A DNA stretch of 64,000 nucleotides from Brachypterus glaber (lineage: Eukaryota > Arthropoda > Insecta > Coleoptera > Kateretidae), in contig OY294049.1 in the NCBI GenBank assembly GCA_958510825.1, forward strand, positions 26,618,986 through 26,682,985, written 5' to 3'. This document shows, piece after piece, positions 21,746 to 33,275 of this stretch. Numbering within the stretch: the stretch's first letter is position 1; the number at the start of each line of letters is the position of its first letter. The notes below the pieces were generated by a model. The model worked only from the letters and a program-made list of their open reading frames with translations. It was not told where the DNA came from and did not search any database. Position numbers and translations under genes: made by a program.

Positions 21746-22792
21746 GTGGATTTAAGTTCCTGCTATCAGAATGTTAGAGGTCTTAACACAAAAACTCACA
21801 CATTTTATGAATCTATTTGTGCAAACAATTTTAATATTATCGCGTGCACTGAAACTGGAATAGGTAAAGGTAAACTTGATAGCGAAATAGCTCCCTCTAA
21901 CTATTTTTTGTTTAGAGATGATAGAAGTGATGGTAGAAGGGGCGACGGAGTTTGTCTTCTAGTCAACAACAAAATAAATTCTGAAAGAGTAGATTTTGAA
22001 TTCTCTCCAAAATATATAAACATATTATGTGTAAAACTTATAATTTCGAAATTGACCTTTTTTGTCGTTGTAACTTATATACCTCCCAAAAGCAAATTAA
22101 TTGTTAAAAATGATAATGGAACTTCAAATGTAATCTATAAGCCCGATGATAATGATTATGAAATTACGTTTGATTTTATTGGCAATTTTATAATGGATAA
22201 TAAAGTGATTTTAATGGGTGACATAAATATTCCTCAGTTACAACAATATTACTTAACTAAATATGCAAGTCCCACGTGTAAGATATTTTTGGACTTCCTT
22301 GAACAAAACGCTTTGTTACAACACAATAAATTAACAAATTCACTGGGTAGACTTTTAGATGTAGTTGTTTCCACAAGTAATGTATCCTGTAAAGTTGAAC
22401 GAAACAGTCAGCCTTTGGTTAAGGAGGACGAGTATCATCCGTGTTTAGCAGTAAATATTCAAATACAAATAAAGGACGAGGAAAAACGTTTTGATTCTGA
22501 TCCATCTTATAAACTTAACTTTAGTAAAACCCATTATTCATTGCTAAATGAGCTACTGAGCCAAGTGGATTGGTCAGAACTTCAAGAGTTAAACAACGTA
22601 GATGAAGCATGTTCTTTTTTTCATACAGTTTTAAGCAATATTCTTAATATATGTGTTCCAAAAACAAAGGAGAGATCAAGTGAATATCCTGTGTGGTTTA
22701 CCAAAGATATCATTAGTAACATAAAAGAAAAAAAAAAGGTGTCTCAAGTCAATAAAAAAGGTAAGGTCTTATTATTTGAAACAAAGGATTAA
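21746..22792 (+). pseudogene. LINE ORF2 endonuclease domain
   Basis: An apurinic-type (EEP) endonuclease that would nick the target DNA to start reverse transcription. Motifs seen are YQNVRGL near the N-terminus, ACTETGIG with the catalytic Glu, RRGDGVCLLV, FVVVTYIPP, LMGDINIP with the Asp/Asn pair, and a degenerate DEYHPCL where an SDH-type motif is expected. The frame shifts near 22776 to the next segment. There is no good ATG at the beginning, so the true start is either lost or a nonstandard codon. Confidence 0.8.
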
Positions 22793-24489
22793 ATATTTGG
22801 AGCGTAAAATTAGAATTGATGTCCAAGCTGCATATTCCAATTTTATATCAGACTCTGAAAAAAATATTAAGAATGATCCCAAAAAGTTTTGGTCCTTTGT
22901 CAATCTTAAAAGTAAAGGTTCCTCGATACCAGGCTGTTTAAATTACATCAATATACCCCTTACTAATCCTCAGTCAATTGTAGATGGCTTTGCAAACCAT
23001 TTTTCAAGTGTTTATAATAAATCTAGTTCCAGTTTAAATTCCCCTAATAATGACTCTTTGATCGGCGGAAATTTAGTACTAAAGATTATTACTGAAGAAC
23101 AAATATTAAATGCCTCTAAGAAAATCAAACCCAATTTTACTAGTGGTCCTGATGGTATCCCAGCAAAACTCATAATAAAATGTATTGACTTATTCAAAGA
23201 ACCACTGTGTTTGCTTTACAAATTGATTTTACGCTGCAAAACATTCCCGACCATTTGGAAGACTGCAAAAGTTCGTCCTGTATTTAAATCTGGTAAAAAA
23301 ATGATGTGGTAAACTATCGCCCGATTTCAATAATTTCAAACTTTTCAAAATTATTTGAAATTATATTATCAGACGTTATATACGAGCATGTTAAGCATCA
23401 GCTTAGCAGTTCCCATCATGTCCTTTTGAATAAGATTGGTACTTTTCATATAAGTGATGACATTATTTTAATTATTAAATCTTATTTAGAAAACAGAGTG
23501 CAGTATGTAGAGTATAAAGGCTATAAGTCAAAAGTTTATATTGCTTACTCTGGAGTACCGCAGGGTTCTAACCTAGGCCCGCTGGTATTTTTACTTTTTT
23601 TAATGATATACATACTTTCATCAGGTGCTGTAAATTATTATATGCTGACGATTTAAAGTTGTATTTTGTTATACGCACGATTTTTGATTGCATTGTCTTA
23701 CAAAAGGATCTAGACAATTTACTTAATTGGTGCTTTATCAATAAATTGGACTTAAATGCAAAAAAGTGCAAGGTTTTGACTTTTTCACGTAAAAAAAATA
23801 ATATTTACTTTAATTATGATATAAATAGAGTTATTTTAGAAAGAGTGTTTGAAATTAAAGACTTAGGTATTACTTTCGATCCAAAATTATATTTTGATGT
23901 TCATATAAGTAAAATTTGCTTTAGTGCTCGAAAAGTTTTAGGATTTGTCATTAGAAACACAAAACATTTTTCAAACTGTGATTCAATTAAAACATTATAC
24001 AATTCGTTTGTCCGTAGCAAACTTGAGTATGCGTGTATAGTATGATCCCCTCACTATTCAAAGTATATAAACCAGATTGAAAAAGTGCAGAAAAAATTTC
24101 TTAAATATTTATACTTTAAAAAATATAAAGTTTATCCAAACGATGTTTCGTACTCAGATCTGTTAGAAATGTTTAATGTTCAGCCATTAGTAGAAAGACG
24201 TCTTTATCAAAGCATTATTTTTTTATACAAAGTACTGCATAGTCTGGTAGATGCTCCGTTGTTGCTTGACATGGTAAATATGGCCGTACCGCGTACATCT
24301 GCCCGTCAATTTCGTACTTTTCATATTGATGTAACTAACACAGTGAATCATTTGCACTCTCCAATGTTTGATATGTGCGCATCATACAACAACTTAGGTG
24401 ATAATATTGATATATTTGATAATAATTTTAATAGGTTTAAAAAACATTTATTAGTTGATGTGAAAAATTGTATGTTGCCTGACATTTAA
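22776..24489 (+). pseudogene. LINE ORF2 reverse transcriptase, fragmented
   Basis: Four segments. 22776-23312 contains GPDGIPAKLI and WKTAKVRPVFKSGK. 23306-23656 contains NYRPISIISNFSK and motif B GVPQGSNLGPLVF. The catalytic YADDLKLY lies in the frame that continues 23659-24045. 24085-24489 is the C-terminal region. The palm motif A that should lie between the NYRPIS block and the YLENRVQYV block is missing, and sequence jumps at about 23420-23450, indicating an internal deletion. There is a TGA at 24043-24045 within an otherwise continuous frame. The copy cannot encode polymerase. Confidence 0.82.
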
Positions 24490-24799
24490 TGTAATCTAAT
24501 TTATTTTTTATGTTTTTTTTATATGTATTTTTATCTTAGTCTTAGTTTATATTTTAATCTTAGTTTTAAGCTTTTTTTGATCCTGTTATTAGGTTCCTTA
24601 CCTGTTGGATTTGTAATGAATAAAAAAAATAAATAAATAAATAAATAACGATACTTATCGTCCCAGCGTAAAAGTTGAATATTTCAGCCATCTAATATTA
24701 GTTAAATGAATTTGACTCAAATGTCACATTTAAATTTAAATATGTAAATTACTAAAATGCATATATCTTCGTAAAAGGATATTTTGCTTATGTGTGACG

Positions 24800-25187
24800 A
24801 TTATAAAAGGCTTTTATCTTTTAAAATCTTATCGCAGGCAGAATTTGCTTCAACATTATCCTATTTTTATAGCAGATATAAAAATATGAACTTCTGGCAG
24901 TTGCACTAAGTACCTAATTAGGCTTATGGTAAGTACAGTAGTATCTGACTAATAAGAGGGGTAATTTAAAAGAAGGCAAAAAGGCCAGAGCAGCTGTTAG
25001 TAGGATTTGAGTGCTAAAAATTAATTTTAATAGTCTTTATATATTTTGCTTTCCCATAAAGATAGTATTGTGAGAAAAAAAAGCAAACATTTTTTACCTA
25101 AATCATCTTATTTTTTTCTGAAAATAGGATAATGTTAAAGTAATTTCTGCCTGCGATAAGATTTTAAAAGATAAAAGACTTTTATAA
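24800..25187. repeat. MITE-like foldback, about 390 bp
   Basis: The left arm, with AAAAGGCTTTTATCTTTTAA followed by AATCTTATCGCAGGCAGAA, is mirrored at 25121-25187, where TTCTGCCTGCGATAAGATT is followed by TTAAAAGATAAAAGACTTTT. Arms of about 68 nt enclose a 250-bp unique centre. No ORF. Confidence 0.7.
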
Positions 25188-25309
25188 TGGGCTAATGTAT
25201 GCTGCATAAGGTCTATTAAAGAATATATTTGCATTTTAAAAATTATTAAATTCAAAACTTAAATAATGACGTTTGTGTCAAATATTTTTATTTTAATTTA
25301 GGTGGCTTG

Positions 25310-25480
25310 AACATTCTGTCTCTGACTGTACGAGAGTTATCGCTCTCGCTTCGGTCTCGTTACGGGCGAGAGGCCTCTCATTATCGTTACAACGATACGA
25401 TATTTTTCCACCTATTGCTGTCGTTCTGTTCAACGATAACGAGACGATAGCGAGACGATAGGCCTTAGGCGGCAACCTAG
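25310..25480. repeat. CG-rich self-complementary tract
   Basis: A locally GC-richer block with repeated ACGAGA, CGATAACG, ATCGTT and TCTCGT words in both orientations, able to form several short hairpins. It is not coding and not a tRNA. It may be the remnant of a small DNA element. Confidence 0.4.
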
Positions 25481-25760
25481 TCATTAGGGACGTCAATATA
25501 AAATAGTTACAACTGAACTGGTTATAAACAAAGATATTCAGGTTAAAAAAAAACACCCGGTATATTGATGGTTTTTTTTTTAACCGGAAACTTTCAAATA
25601 TCTCGAATACTATGCATTAAAAAAAAAGATCTCGATCAAAAGTTGTTTATTTTAATAAGGGAAACAAAATGGAGTATTTATTCTTTAAGGATTTTTACGT
25701 TTTCCAGATTATTTTAAGGTCAATTTTGTTTTTTTTAATAGAAACATATTTTTTACTGTT

Positions 25761-26200
25761 ATTTAATTCTCCTCAAAAAAATAAAAATCTTTTGTAAAAA
25801 GCTTTTTTTGGTCGGACTTTTAGTTGCTTAGATAATCCAGTCACACAAAATTTAAAAAAATGGATCTCCGACGGACTCGACTACTGGTAAATTTTTATGT
25901 ATTTTGAGCCGCTAAATCCGAACCTGAGGTCGTATTTTTAAAGTTAGCTCCCATTTTAAACATAACGTTAAAAAGCATACTTTTCGCAATTATATGATAT
26001 GTTTTTTAAGTTTATGTTGAAAATGGGAGCTAACTTTCAAACTCTGACCTTAGATTTGGATTCAGCGGCTCAAAATACATTCGAGTCCGTCGGAAATCCA
26101 ACTTTTTTTAATTTTGTGTGGCTGTGTTATCTCTGCAACTAAAAGTCCGATGAAAAGTTTTTTACATTTTTTTTTAATTTTTTTGAGGAGAATTAAATAA
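25761..26200. repeat. Foldback F3, copy 1
   Basis: Outer arms ATTTAATTCTCCTCAAAAAA and TTTTTTGAGGAGAATTAAAT, then TCGGACTTTTAGTTGC/GCAACTAAAAGTCCGA, GATCTCCGACGGACTCGA/TCGAGTCCGTCGGA and AGCTCCCATTTT/AAAATGGGAGCT. Arms are about 200 bp. A related copy lies at 50042-50297. Noncoding. Confidence 0.75.
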
Positions 26201-27161
26201 GCTAAAACACCCAATAGTTGACACTATCCCAACAGTTGACAGTTTTAAATAAAACAACCTAAAATAAGATTACATTACATTTATTAAGGCGAAATAAATA
26301 ATAAATGGGCACCTAGTACCATTTAGTCTTAGAATTTACAACTGAAGATCACGTGATGAGTTGCGTTTTAATATGGCAGACAATTTTTTAGTGGAGTGTT
26401 TTTGTTCGCAATTTTTTTTACAGTTTCTTAAGGCTAAGAAATTGGATGTTTTTAATTTTCAGTATTTAGTGAATAATACGTATTTATGCATGCTAATCTT
26501 AATTACAGGCTTTTATGGTTTCAAATCAAACTTTTTCTGATTATTTACAACTCAATAAGACAGTTTTAGCTTTTTACATAGGGGGTGTCAACCACTAGAT
26601 TAAAAAATCAACAAATTTCAATAGTTGACAGCTAATTTTACGGTTCTTGGGGATCGTTTAAAATACTGTATTATACACCTCAGGGTGACCACAGGTTTTT
26701 TCAAATTAAGATTCCCTCATTTTTTTCCTCATTCTTCCCTGATTTTTTCATGATGCTTTCCTGATTCTTCTCTGAACTCCCTGATAAAAATTAAAAATTT
26801 TCCCTGATTTTAGTACAGATCATGAACGTAGAGATACAAAAAAAAAAGTTTTGAAGCCAATAGCTGTAAAAAATTTAAACATCCTGTTTTATTTATGAGT
26901 TATGATTTTTTATTTTTTCAACTTTTTTTCTGTAGAACTGATCGATGGAATGGTAGAACTCTATGAATAAAACTTGTTTTAGTAATAGTTTATCATGTAC
27001 ACCACAGCTTTTTTTCAGTTTCCCTGATTTTTTACAGTTGATCAAATTACCTGACTTTTCTCTGATTTCCCTGTTTTCCCTGATCTGTGGACACCTGCAC
27101 ATTTAACAAAGATCTAAATGTGGATGGGTGTTTTAAGATAAAATTAATGTTTTTTTTTATA
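26201..27161. other. AT-rich interval with CCCTGATTT repeats
   Basis: From 26700 to 27090 the words TTCCCTGATTTTT and CTGATTTCCCTG recur irregularly, a simple degenerate repeat. GTTGACA words recur at 26216-26245 and 26620. No coding region. Confidence 0.4.
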
Positions 27162-27361
27162 NNNNNNNNNNNNNNNNNNNNNNNNNNNNNNNNNNNNNNN
27201 NNNNNNNNNNNNNNNNNNNNNNNNNNNNNNNNNNNNNNNNNNNNNNNNNNNNNNNNNNNNNNNNNNNNNNNNNNNNNNNNNNNNNNNNNNNNNNNNNNNN
27301 NNNNNNNNNNNNNNNNNNNNNNNNNNNNNNNNNNNNNNNNNNNNNNNNNNNNNNNNNNNNN
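27162..27361. other. Assembly gap (200 N)
   Basis: Exactly 200 N, so a placeholder of unknown true length. Any open frame passing through it is meaningless. Confidence 0.99.
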
Positions 27362-27429
27362 AGACAGTGAGTCCTAACTAAGCCAGAAAATATAAAACAT
27401 CCTGTCATAAAATCCTTATTGGCCTGTGT

Positions 27430-28045
27430 TATCAATTCGATGTGTGACTTTGTTTTTTTATCTTTGATCCGGCATATTTTTGGAGTGAATAAACTGAATT
27501 GGATAAAACTTTTTGCAACTTAAAGAGGGCATTCATGAGGTGGTCTCATTTAAATTTGGCGATCGGATAATTAAGATAAATCTAATAATTTTTACACAAT
27601 TTTATTTAAAAACGGCTTAATTTGTTTCTAGTATCAACCAAATTTTTAGAGATATATCGGATAACTCTGATAAGCCGGATAACTTGATTAAGGGGTCACT
27701 TAAATATTACGGCAGTCTACAAATCTTTTAAATTCCGCTAAACTTGTAATTTTAAAATACTAAGAGAAAATGATAAAATATGTGGTTATACCATAAGGCC
27801 TTATTCGATTATTACTTTACGCTTAAAGTTTAGCAAGGATTTTCTTAAGTATTTCGTTTAAAATAAGGTTGTTTGGGTGGCGAATAAAAAATATTACTAA
27901 ATTAATTTGTTGGAAAATGTCCGAGATGGAAGGACAACTATAAATTAGCTTAGATGACGTTACAAATCTACAAGTTCTGTGTCTCTAAAAAGTAAAAAAA
28001 AAAATGAAAACTTTTAACAAAAAAATTGAACCGACTTCTGTCTCT
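27430..28045 (+). repeat. Insect repeat R5 (CCGACTTC family), copy 1
   Basis: Shares AAACTTTTTGCAACTTAAAG, GAGGGCATTCATGAGG, ATCAACCAAATTTTTAGAGA, TTAAGGGGTCACTTAAATAT and CGCTTAAAGTTTA with 63155-64000 in the same order, and ends with ACCGACTTCTGTCTC. Compared with the second copy it lacks the tRNA-like segment of 63474-63558. Confidence 0.7.
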
Positions 28046-28049
28046 AAAA

Positions 28050-28312
28050 CGTAAAAAATAAAGAATAAGTCGGTGCAAATTTCACAGCAAACAGTTTAAC
28101 AACAAAAATATTTTTTAGTATTTAATTTAGAGAATGGTGAAATTGACACCAACTTATTTATATTTTTTTTGTTAAAAGTTTTGTGTGTGTTGTTTTTTTT
28201 TACTTTTTTTTTTGATTTTAACGGGTAAAATAAGTATTTTGAAAAATATACTATCCACTGTGAATAGTATTTTGTAAAATGCAAAGCATTACATATCTTC
28301 ATAACTTGTTTC
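28050..28312 (+). repeat. Interspersed repeat R1, copy d (tail)
   Basis: The diverged tail reads ACTATCCACTGTGAATAG, then AATGCAAAGCATTACATATC and AACTTGTTT. It ends 14 bases before the splice-acceptor AG at 28324-28325. Confidence 0.55.
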
Positions 28313-28325
28313 TCCTTATTTTCAG

Positions 28326-28693
28326 GTCTGAAAATGGTTTATTCGAGAGTAGAATATCAGGTTTCCAAACATCACGATTATGTCCATACAATAAAAACAA
28401 AAGAAGAAAGTCAAATTACCGATAGAGTACGTGATTATTTGTCGAAAAATCGGCTGGAACGTTTGGCCGAAACAAAACCATTGACCTCAACATATAGAGG
28501 ACTTTCTGATACTTTAATTACAAGAACTTTGACTAAAGCTTCAACTTATTCTTCTTTGCCGAGAAACTTTAAAATTTATGGTCCTTTTGCTGTAACTTCC
28601 GATTTAAGTTTGTTGCCGTACATGTCAGTTAGATACAACCCCAATGTATCGAAAAATCCCGATTTAGTTTTAAACATAAGATTTAACAAATAA
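28326..28693 (+). CDS. Candidate terminal exon of an unrecognised host gene
   Basis: TTTCTCCTTATTTTCAG (ending 28325) is a good 3' splice site. From it a frame entered with two bases of a split codon runs open through LKMVYSRVEYQVSKHH to TAA at 28693; from ATG 28334 it encodes 119 residues. Composition is balanced (many Lys, Arg, Tyr, Ser and Thr) and unlike the simple A/T peptides around it. It contains TDRVRDYLSKNRLERLAETK, a likely amphipathic helix, and PNVSKNPDLVLNIRFNK at the end. AATAAA-type signals follow at 28691 and near 28880. No signal peptide or membrane segment. I cannot name the family. Upstream exons are not visible, possibly beyond the gap or outside the window. It could also be a retroposed fragment. 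Confidence 0.55.
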
Positions 28694-29352
28694 ATTGTAC
28701 TTTATATTTAAATTTTATTTTATATTTTTTTATTTGTTTTATGTATTTTTCTGTAAAGTTAAATTTAAATTGTTTTACTTATAGTTCGTGATCCAATGTG
28801 AAATGTTAGCCTGCAAAATCGATTTATCCTGATTTATTATTAAGAATACATTATTTTAATTATCTAAATTATTAGAGAATAAAATAAATTAATTTGTGGT
28901 TTTATTTATACGTAATACCTAATCAAATATTATTTATATATTTATAATCTATTATATTTTATAACTACTCTAGTAAAAAAGTACATAAATCTAAAAAGTC
29001 CAAACGTTATACAAAAAAGTTATAAGATATATAAATCTAACCTTAAAAACTAACGTTTGACAAAAACGTTGTAAAATACATAAATCGAACGTTAGTTTTC
29101 TAACCGTTTTCTAACCTTATTCTAACTTTAAATATTTTTTAAATTTCCATTATTAATACGTAAGCTATAGTAGAAAATACTTATTTCAGACAGCTATATA
29201 CCTAGGTTTGATAATTAAAAAGTTTGCAAATTGTTAAAAAATAAAATAAAAAGACTAAAAGATTTTATTCTCCTTGATTAAACAGACAGTAGTATTATTT
29301 ATGCGCTATGGTTCTTGAATATAATGTATCTAACAATCAAATATTTGTATAT

Positions 29353-29392
<40 letters not shown>

Positions 29393-30190
29393 CAATTTAA
29401 TTTTATATTTATTATTTCCATAATAAGTTTAAAAAAATATTATCCCCCAAAAGTCAAAGTTATAGTAAGTCTGGCAACGCTGTACTAGAATTGAAAAAAT
29501 ATTTTAAGATTCTGAATGTATAAATAAATAATAACTAATTATATATAAAGTTTTTCTGAGAGGTAAACGTATTTATCGAAGTATAACAGCATATTACACG
29601 AAAAATATTTAAGGCCAGCTAAAAAGATGGCTATTTAATAAATAAATGTAACGAAATTATGTTTAAAAATATTATGATTGCTAAAATATATTAAGATTTA
29701 TTTATATGAATAAATTTGTCTCCAGCTGCCATTTTATGATGCAGGTAGAAATTTCCTAGTTGGCCACGTCTCCTTCGAAAGTTAGAAATTAAACGTACTT
29801 ATAACATATTTCTAACTTAAAAACTAACTAGATTACCGTTGGTAACTAACGTTTGATTCTAACGTTAAAAAGCGGGACATTTGCACATATTTTATAACGT
29901 ACTTTTATACAGTTTTCTAACATTAGAAAAACGTTATTTTAACTTTAAATTTCTACCAGGGTAAACATGCAATAACATGCAATAAAAATAATATGTTATA
30001 TTCCAAGCTAGAGAAGTTTGTTATTATTAGAGAGGACCTAAAACTATAATAATCTTTTCTACCATAATTTTTTTTACATATAAAAATGTAAAGTTGTAAA
30101 GTTGGGTGACTTGTTTTATTTTATGAATTGATTAGGGTAAGGCAAATTCCATACTTGTATTTTTCTTAATAACAGGATTTGATCCTTATA
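28694..30190. other. Noncoding interval with inverted AACGTT repeats
   Basis: TAAAAACTAACGTTTGACAA and AACGTTAGTTTTCTAAC at 29041-29105 are mirror sequences, and the same words recur at 29775-29950 (TAACTAACGTTTGATTCTAA), suggesting a degraded MITE of about 0.9 kb. A (TA)n microsatellite lies at about 29358-29388. No coding region. Confidence 0.45.
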
Positions 30191-30194
30191 AATT

Positions 30195-30470
30195 TACAGG
30201 GGAAAATACCCATGAATGGGACACTTTTTTTTTAATGGCTGCCAAAATTTAATTTTTAGTTACCATATTTGGAAATAAAAAAAACCAGTACAAGTGTTAA
30301 ACTGTTAAACCTGAATAATATTTATTTTTACCAAAACTACAACCGTTTCAAAAAAAAAAAAAAAAAACGTAACTTGTCCCATTCATGAACTCATGAACAC
30401 AGTATTATTGAATGGGACACAAATACAAAATTGCTATTAAAGGTAATAAATCATTAAAATGACTATGATT

Positions 30471-30517
<47 letters not shown>

Positions 30518-31098
30518 CTAATAACAATAAACCTTTAATGTGTTTTCATAACAAAAAAATAGCTGTTAAATTCTTTTTTTTTTTTTTCATAGAATTTACT
30601 TTAAATAATTTTACCCTGTTTTTTTCATATCAATATAAAATATTAGTTTGTTTTGAGTTCTAACTGTTTCAAATTGTTGTATGGATAGTACCCTAGACAC
30701 TTTCTGCCCTTAAGAGATGATAGGAAGGAAATATGCAAATTGTCCCATTTAATAACTAACCATATTATCGAAAAAAAAAAATAGGCCTAAATATTTACCT
30801 TTACCTATAATATTCGATTATTTGGTATATGTTTTGTGTTGTTCCAGACTATTACATAAAAAAAAATTAAATAGTCTTTCGCCAATAAAACATCATTCAA
30901 AATTATTAAAATAGTTACTTTTAACTTGCTAAAACTGATTTATTTAATTTGTCAAAAACTCAGGTGCCTAAACTTTGCCATTTTTTATGATTTTTTAACT
31001 GCACATGTAGAGAGATCTAACCATGGTAACAAAAACCAAAAATTAGCTCAGAAACAGAAACCATTCAATAATGTATCATTCATGGGTATTTCCCCCTA
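30195..31098. repeat. Possible inverted-repeat element with CCCATTCATG words
   Basis: GGGGAAAATACCCATGAATG at about 30198 is mirrored by CATTCATGGGTATTTCCCC at about 31078. GAATGGGACA/TGTCCCATTC words recur inside. A long (TA)n lies at about 30475-30517. Arms beyond 20 bp are not convincing, so this could be coincidence of a short repeat. Confidence 0.4.
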
Positions 31099-31396
31099 TA
31101 GTAAAATACCTTCTGAAATATTCAGAAAGCCCCGAAAAAATATATTACATAAAACTAACAAAATTAAATGTAAAATAATGTGAAATTTACGGACCACTAC
31201 ATACTGTCCACGTTTTATCTCATGAGAATTTTAATGTGAACATTTTTCACTTGTGTCAAGTAACTTAAAAGTTAAAACTTTGAAATATAATTTTTATTTT
31301 ATTTTAAATTCATTTATTTACAACAGTTTATTCAAAACATAAAGTGCTAGTTCATAATAAACACAAAAGAACAGAAAATATTATATTACGCACCGA

Positions 31397-31580
31397 GTAC
31401 GCGAACCTAGTTTTCAGTGCACGAAAGTGCTTTTTTACGAGGCGGAGCAATGTCGTAGGAAAAATGGTATACCTACGCACCGCGACGCAAACCATTTCAG
31501 TGCACATCAAGTGCTTTTTTTACTGGGTTGCGCCTCGTAAAAAAAAGCACTCTCGTGCACTAAAAACTAGGTTCGCGTAC
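31397..31580. repeat. Near-perfect 49-nt-arm hairpin
   Basis: GTACGCGAACCTAGTTTTCA followed by GTGCACGAAAGTGC and TTTTTTACGAGGCG at 31397-31444 mirrors CGCCTCGTAAAAAAAAGCAC followed by TCTCGTGCACTAAAAACTAG and GTTCGCGTAC at 31532-31580. The loop of about 87 nt carries a further GTGCACATCAAGTGC variant. It is GC-richer than the surroundings. An 87-codon open frame crossing it is a by-product of the palindrome. Confidence 0.8.
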
Positions 31581-31629
31581 TTAAGTTATCGTACAAACAA
31601 AAAATGAAACACCCGGACGGACGCAAGGA

Positions 31630-31631
31630 TG

Positions 31632-31661
<30 letters not shown>
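31630..31661 (+). repeat. (ACAG)n microsatellite
   Basis: About seven units of ACAG, with related GGACGGACGC and GACGGACATG on the flanks. Confidence 0.9.
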
Positions 31662-31665
<4 letters not shown>

Positions 31666-32049
31666 TACAGACGGAGGGACTGACGGACATGCTGAAGGAT
31701 GGACGGAAGAGTATTATAAGGCTGTGTATATTTATTTCTGCGCTTTGACGTTATTCCTTAAAAAAGTTTCAATCTTGCTAAATGTTTAATTGTTTCTAGG
31801 TTGCTTAATTACTATTTTCTACACCTACATGTCTAAACTTCAGACAGCATTTTAAACCATCACGATATATTATGAGAAGAGTTTACTTTTGTAGTTTCGT
31901 AAACTAGAAAAGGTTGTAAATCATAACCTTTAAAGTTAAAACGAAATATCAAATCATTTGATATTGTATCATTAAAATTTTATATATCGTTTCCGGATTG
32001 ATTGCCATGAAATAAATTTATTTGAGAAATAGATTCTTCATTTATTTAG

Positions 32050-33275
32050 ATAGTCTAAAGCCCAGAAAACCAAAATAGCTCGAAACTAGCCAGTAACTGG
32101 AAAAAAATCCAGGGCGTGCTGAGCATCCCCTGATTGAAAATTTTTATATTTTCAGTGATGCTGCGAAGCATTTGTTGGGAGGGGGGGGCAGCAGAGCAAA
32201 TATTTCCCAACTAAAAATTTAAAAACTGAGAAATTTCCCAAATCAAAAAAAAAATAGCTTTACCCCTGACCGTGAAATTTTGCTGACAAAAAAAAGGTCC
32301 TCACCTCTGAAAAATTCCCAACCCAAAAAAAGCTTTACTACCCCCGAACGTAAAATTTTGATGACTAGAAATAAGGTCCTTACCTCTGAAAAATAATATT
32401 AATTAATTTACTGTTTTGTGAGAATTTTAAATAATTATTTAAAAAAGATTTTGTTTATTATTTTAATAATAAATTAAATCAATTTACATTACTCACAGTA
32501 TTATTATTTTTTAGAACAACTAGCCCTAATAATATAGCTCGCATTTTTATTCCTATTTTATCCATTTAGAAATTAGCATGCTATTTTCGACATAATAAAA
32601 ATAGCACCTGAATAGCATGCTATTTTTAATCCATATAAGGTTAAAAATAGCATTCTATTTAGTACCTAAATTAGCTCGAAAATATCATGCTATTTTCTAA
32701 ATAGTTTAGCAGTATATTTTGATTTATATTTTTGATAGAAATAAAACAGGTGATATACGTAAAAAAGGTTATTATTTTTAAACAGAAGGATCAGAATAGG
32801 TACGATATATTTGTTTGTGGTTTAGACTTGTATCACAACACAAAATTTTTGTTGAAAATTTAAATTGCCATTACCTTCACTTTCACTCTTATTTACACAA
32901 ATTTTCAATATCATTTTAACTCTCATTTTCCCTTTTATTCATTATTTCACTACTTCTTCTTTCATCACAACAGCTCTCTTCTACCACTCCTGTATTCTTC
33001 TAAAACTTCACTGCATTCACTAAGGTCACTTTTACTTTTGCTCTGTACTTCTTTACTTCTTAAAGAAGCTAACTAATCAAATTTTCTTTCTTTTTTTGAA
33101 ACACCTGAGAAGAATTTACAATTCGTAAATTTTCAAAGCGGCGTGCATCCATTCTGAAAACTTTAATAATAGTAAATGTCTGTTAAGGAATAAGAAATAA
33201 AATAAATACTATTTTGAAATATTTTCTTGCATTTAATGCAAAAAATAGAAGCATAATTAGCGAGCTAGTAAACTG
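32050..33275 (+). repeat. Interspersed repeat R3, copy A
   Basis: Shares with 35410-37385, in order: CCAGAAAACCAAAATAGCTC, CAACTAGCC, AATAATATAGCTCGCAT, AGCATGCTATTTTCGACATA, GTTTAGCAGTATATT, TTGTTTGTGGTTT, CACTCCT and AATACTATTTTGAAATATTT. AGCATGCTATTTT occurs several times in each. Similarity is patchy, so the two copies are old. No coding capacity. Confidence 0.7.

Larger units (their letters stand above)
21440..24655 (+). mobile_element. CR1/Jockey-like LINE, decayed
   Basis: A non-LTR retrotransposon with an ORF1 remnant, an endonuclease, a reverse transcriptase with an internal deletion, and a 3' tail of AAATAAATAAATAAATAA (about 24630-24648). The 5' end is probably truncated. Multiple frame changes and a TGA make it inactive. 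It lies about 330 bp after the gypsy element in the flanking minisatellite and AT-rich sequence. Confidence 0.82.

Noticed and set aside
27087..27435. Open frames reading through N
   Set aside because: Most of their length is assembly gap.
31344..31607. 87-codon frame across the hairpin
   Set aside because: Opened by the GC-richer palindrome; the mirror structure explains the sequence better than coding.
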